Shown here: positions 61,946 through 64,000 of the stretch, piece after piece | How positions within the stretch are numbered: the stretch's first letter is position 1 | Layout of the letters: each line of letters opens with the position of its first letter | Assembly: GCF_008728855.1 (NCBI RefSeq) | Contig: NZ_CP042906.1 | Location: 3,957,570 to 4,021,569, forward strand | Direction of reading: 5' to 3' | DNA from: Hypericibacter terrae | Lineage (GTDB): Bacteria > Pseudomonadota > Alphaproteobacteria > Dongiales > Dongiaceae | Length of the DNA stretch: 64,000 bases | Position numbers and translations under genes: made by a program | Notes under the pieces: generated by a model | The model's database searches: none | The model's input: only the letters and a program-made list of their open reading frames with translations | What the model was told of the DNA's origin: nothing

Positions 61946-62521
61946 TCAGTATCTCGCCGGTTCCTGGCCGGGGACGGCGCAGCAGGCGTTCTGGAAATCG
62001 ATCAGCTCGAACCCCGGCAGCGCCGCCGCCGCCCATTGCAGATGCCGATAGCCGGCCCTCAGCGGCGCCAGCGCGGCATCGACATCGCGCCGGCCCGCCG
62101 CATAGTGGTGCATGCTCGCGCCGGCCTGCTGCAGCGCGATCCCGATCACCTGCGCCGCCTCGCTCAGATGGCGGTGATGATGACGCGCCCGCGCCGGCAC
62201 CGTCGCCGATGCGATCGCATCGATGGCCTCGGCCCGCGCCTGGCGGGCCGCCTCGAGCATGGCGTGTTCCTGCGTGATCGACTTTGCGCCCGATGCCGCC
62301 AGGGCCAGAAGCCCGGCCAGCTGGCTGGCGGCCCGGCGCAGACCGTCGAACGCCTGGCGCGTCGCCAGGACATAGGCGACGGTCGCATCGTCGAGCGAAC
62401 GTGCCAGTTCGTCGGGCGCCGGCGCGGCATGGTCGTCGCAGCAGGACGCCGCGGGCGCCACGCCCGCGACGGAGAGCGGGGCCGGATCCGGCCGCAGGCT
62501 ATGGTCGATCCGCATGATCAT
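61946..62521 (-). CDS. Uncharacterised helical protein, coupled to the LacI regulator
   Basis: This 191-residue protein overlaps the LacI stop by four bases (ATGA), so it is translated with it. It is predicted all-helical and Ala-rich, with a His cluster (RARHHHRHLSEA, about 112-123), a CC pair near the N-terminus (SCCDDH) and another near the C-terminus (NACCAVPG) that could bind metal or form disulfides. I do not recognise the family. It may be an accessory of the sugar-acid pathway or of its regulation. Confidence 0.65.
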   Translation of the reverse strand: MIMRIDHSLRPDPAPLSVAGVAPAASCCDDHAAPAPDELARSLDDATVAYVLATRQAFDGLRRAASQLAGLLALAASGAKSITQEHAMLEAARQARAEAIDAIASATVPARARHHHRHLSEAAQVIGIALQQAGASMHHYAAGRRDVDAALAPLRAGYRHLQWAAAALPGFELIDFQNACCAVPGQEPARY

Positions 62522-63573
62522 TTTCTCCGGTTCTGACAGGAGCTGCGTTCGATCAGCTGTCCTGGTATGAGGTGTGAGCGGGGCTTCGGCAGCTTGCCGG
62601 CCGCGGACAGCTCCAGGAGCTGAGCGGTCTTCTCCACCATCGCGCCGATCGGCTGGCGGACGGTGGTGAGGCTGTGCGAGGGCCAGCCAGCCATCTGGAT
62701 ATCGTCGAACCCGACCACCGAGATGTCCTCCGGCACGCGAATCCCGAGCTCGCCGCGCATCGCATCCAGGCCGCCGATCGCCATGATATCGTTGGCGAAG
62801 AAGATCGCATCGGGCCGGCGCTTGCCGCGCAGCAGCCGCAGCGCCGTCTCGCGGCCCTGTTCATGCGTATAGTCCGTGGCTTCCTCCCGGCCCCACAGCG
62901 TCAGGCCGAGAGCGGCCAGCTCATCGTTGAAGCCGCGCTCGCGATCCATGGTGGTGCTGGTGTCCTTCTTGCCGGCGACATAGGCCAGCTTGCGATGCCC
63001 GCGCCCGGCCAGGTAGCGCGCCACCAGGCGTGCGCCCTCATAGTTGTCGCAGGAGACGGCATGCACGCCCGATCCGGGCACATAGCGGTTGAAGAGCAGC
63101 ACCGGTATGCCGCGGGCGGCGCAGGATTTCGCCATCGCCGAGGAGATGGTGGCCGAGGTGATGACGACGGCATCGACCTGGTATTGCAGGAGCAGCGGCA
63201 GCTCGTCGTCGACCTCCTGCCCGGGCGGCACGTTGAAGAGTAGGGTCTGCAGGTTCTGCTGCTGCAGCCTCTTGGCCAGCACCTCGAGAACCTCGGGGTA
63301 GAACGGGTTGGTGAGGTCGCCCATGACGATGCCGACGATGCCCGATCGCCGGGTGATCAGGGTGCGGGCCATGGCGTTGGGCTTGTAGCCCAGCCGCTCG
63401 GAGGCCTCCATGACCTTGAGCCGCATATCGGCGGAGATGCTCGCGTCCTTGGTGAAGGCGCGGGAGATCGTCGATTGGGAGACGCCGAGCTCGCGCGCGA
63501 CCTCCTTCGCCGTCACCGGCCCGGCCTTCGGCCTGTCGAGCACCCGCAACTTGCTGCCGTTTCCGCGACTCAT
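62518..63573 (-). CDS. LacI-family transcriptional regulator
   Basis: This 351-residue regulator has the N-terminal helix-turn-helix [21 protein letters not shown] (split here for length; about 20-40), the hinge ALGYKPN-like [10 protein letters not shown] and a ribose-binding-protein-type effector domain with [27 protein letters not shown] and [15 protein letters not shown]. The 18-residue extension before the helix-turn-helix is unusual. It is second in the operon, after the HisD-family gene, and should control it in response to a sugar acid or derivative. Confidence 0.92.
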   Translation of the reverse strand: MSRGNGSKLRVLDRPKAGPVTAKEVARELGVSQSTISRAFTKDASISADMRLKVMEASERLGYKPNAMARTLITRRSGIVGIVMGDLTNPFYPEVLEVLAKRLQQQNLQTLLFNVPPGQEVDDELPLLLQYQVDAVVITSATISSAMAKSCAARGIPVLLFNRYVPGSGVHAVSCDNYEGARLVARYLAGRGHRKLAYVAGKKDTSTTMDRERGFNDELAALGLTLWGREEATDYTHEQGRETALRLLRGKRRPDAIFFANDIMAIGGLDAMRGELGIRVPEDISVVGFDDIQMAGWPSHSLTTVRQPIGAMVEKTAQLLELSAAGKLPKPRSHLIPGQLIERSSCQNRRK

Positions 63574-63593
63574 GACCCCACCGCCCCCGGTTT

Positions 63594-64000
63594 TCACTCG
63601 GCGGCATTCTTCCCCGAATAGCGCCGGACACGCAAATCGGCCTGCGCCTGGTGGCCGGAGAAGTTCTCGATCGCACAGAGCCGCGAGCAATACTCGCCGA
63701 TGACGACGCTGGCCTGCTCGTCGCAACGCTGATAGGTCACGGTCTTGATGAACTTGCCCACCCAGAGGCCGCCGGTGTAGCGGGCGGCGCGCTTGGTCGG
63801 CAGGGTATGGTTGGTGCCGATCACCTTGTCGCCATAAGCGACATTGGTCTCCTTGCCGAGGAAGAGCGCGCCATAATTGGCCATGCGGTCGAGAAAATAC
63901 TGGGGATTGCGCGTGAGCACCTGGACATGCTCCGACGCGATCCTGTCGGCTTCCGCGACCAGTTCGTCCTCGCTGTCGCAAAGAATGACCTGGCCATAGT
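63594..64000 (-). CDS. Histidinol-dehydrogenase-family dehydrogenase (partial, C-terminus)
   Basis: The last about 135 codons of a HisD-fold protein are present; the N-terminus lies off the right edge. The segments [23 protein letters not shown] (split for length), [19 protein letters not shown] and [21 protein letters not shown] match HisD-type enzymes of the sulfopropanediol 3-dehydrogenase (HpsN) subgroup rather than the histidine-pathway enzyme. It oxidises a primary alcohol to the acid with NAD+. As first visible gene of the operon it would make the acid that the kinase then phosphorylates, an inference. Confidence 0.78.
   Translation of the reverse strand, partial: YGQVILCDSEDELVAEADRIASEHVQVLTRNPQYFLDRMANYGALFLGKETNVAYGDKVIGTNHTLPTKRAARYTGGLWVGKFIKTVTYQRCDEQASVVIGEYCSRLCAIENFSGHQAQADLRVRRYSGKNAAE

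Noticed and set aside
1-64000. CRISPR arrays or cas genes
   Set aside because: No evenly spaced direct repeats with unique spacers and no Cas motifs were seen.

Overview
The window reads as a chromosome segment of a GC-rich alphaproteobacterium, probably of the Rhodospirillales type. Evidence for this: dense GC-rich genes, alphaproteobacterial 5-aminolevulinate synthase (C4 pathway), a short TTG-started NAD kinase, many ABC importers for small organics, and demethylating dehydrogenases typical of soil or plant-associated alphaproteobacteria. The genus cannot be fixed from the sequence alone. No CRISPR array, rRNA operon or intact phage was seen.

Layout. 1-3.8 kb: a molybdenum/tungsten block, with mobA (partial) and fdhD running left and a complete tungstate importer tupBCA running right from a good sigma-70-like promoter; moaA lies at 12.7 kb. 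3.8-12.6 kb: two tandem sulfotransferase-like genes, a metallo-beta-lactamase-fold hydrolase, a TrpXYZ-type ABC importer, a SAM methyltransferase and two more sulfotransferase-like genes. 12.7-26.3 kb: moaA, a small exported protein, nadK, N-formylglutamate amidohydrolase, an ArgE-type deacetylase, several alpha/beta hydrolases, a peroxiredoxin-like/2OG-oxygenase fusion, GlcG- and VOC-type small proteins, and a creatinase-like M24 gene divergent from an SDR and a polyamine-type binding protein. 26.3-28.6 kb: an MFS exporter and a methyltransferase.

28.7-30.2 kb is the most unusual stretch. A tRNA-Leu(UAA) gene is cut in its anticodon arm into two halves 1.46 kb apart, bounded by a 15-bp direct repeat. 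The inserted DNA carries a SUKH-type immunity protein, a small membrane protein and its own intact tRNA-Leu(UAA), but no integrase. It looks like a stripped or non-autonomous integrative element that replaced the tRNA it destroyed.

30.3-50.6 kb: a TudS-related pair, a ClC antiporter, a CinA-type molybdopterin-binding protein, map, a two-gene polysaccharide-type ABC exporter, two DMT exporters, a 7TM sensor kinase and a chemoreceptor, a ureohydrolase, a crotonase, hemA, a cupin and two tandem amidases.

50.7-57.9 kb is a probable methylated-amine/betaine demethylation cluster: LysR regulator, non-pyrrolysine MttB-family methyltransferase, DMGDH-like FAD/GcvT protein and an N-methylproline-demethylase-like flavoprotein. 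After a plsY gene of atypical composition, 58.8-64 kb is one leftward operon (HisD-family dehydrogenase, LacI regulator, unknown protein, MBL-fold hydrolase, four-carbon-acid kinase, PdxA2-type dehydrogenase) with the logic of a C4 sugar-acid degradation pathway.

Two dispersed repeat families (near 15.3/47.1 kb and 50.6/55.8 kb) sit between genes.
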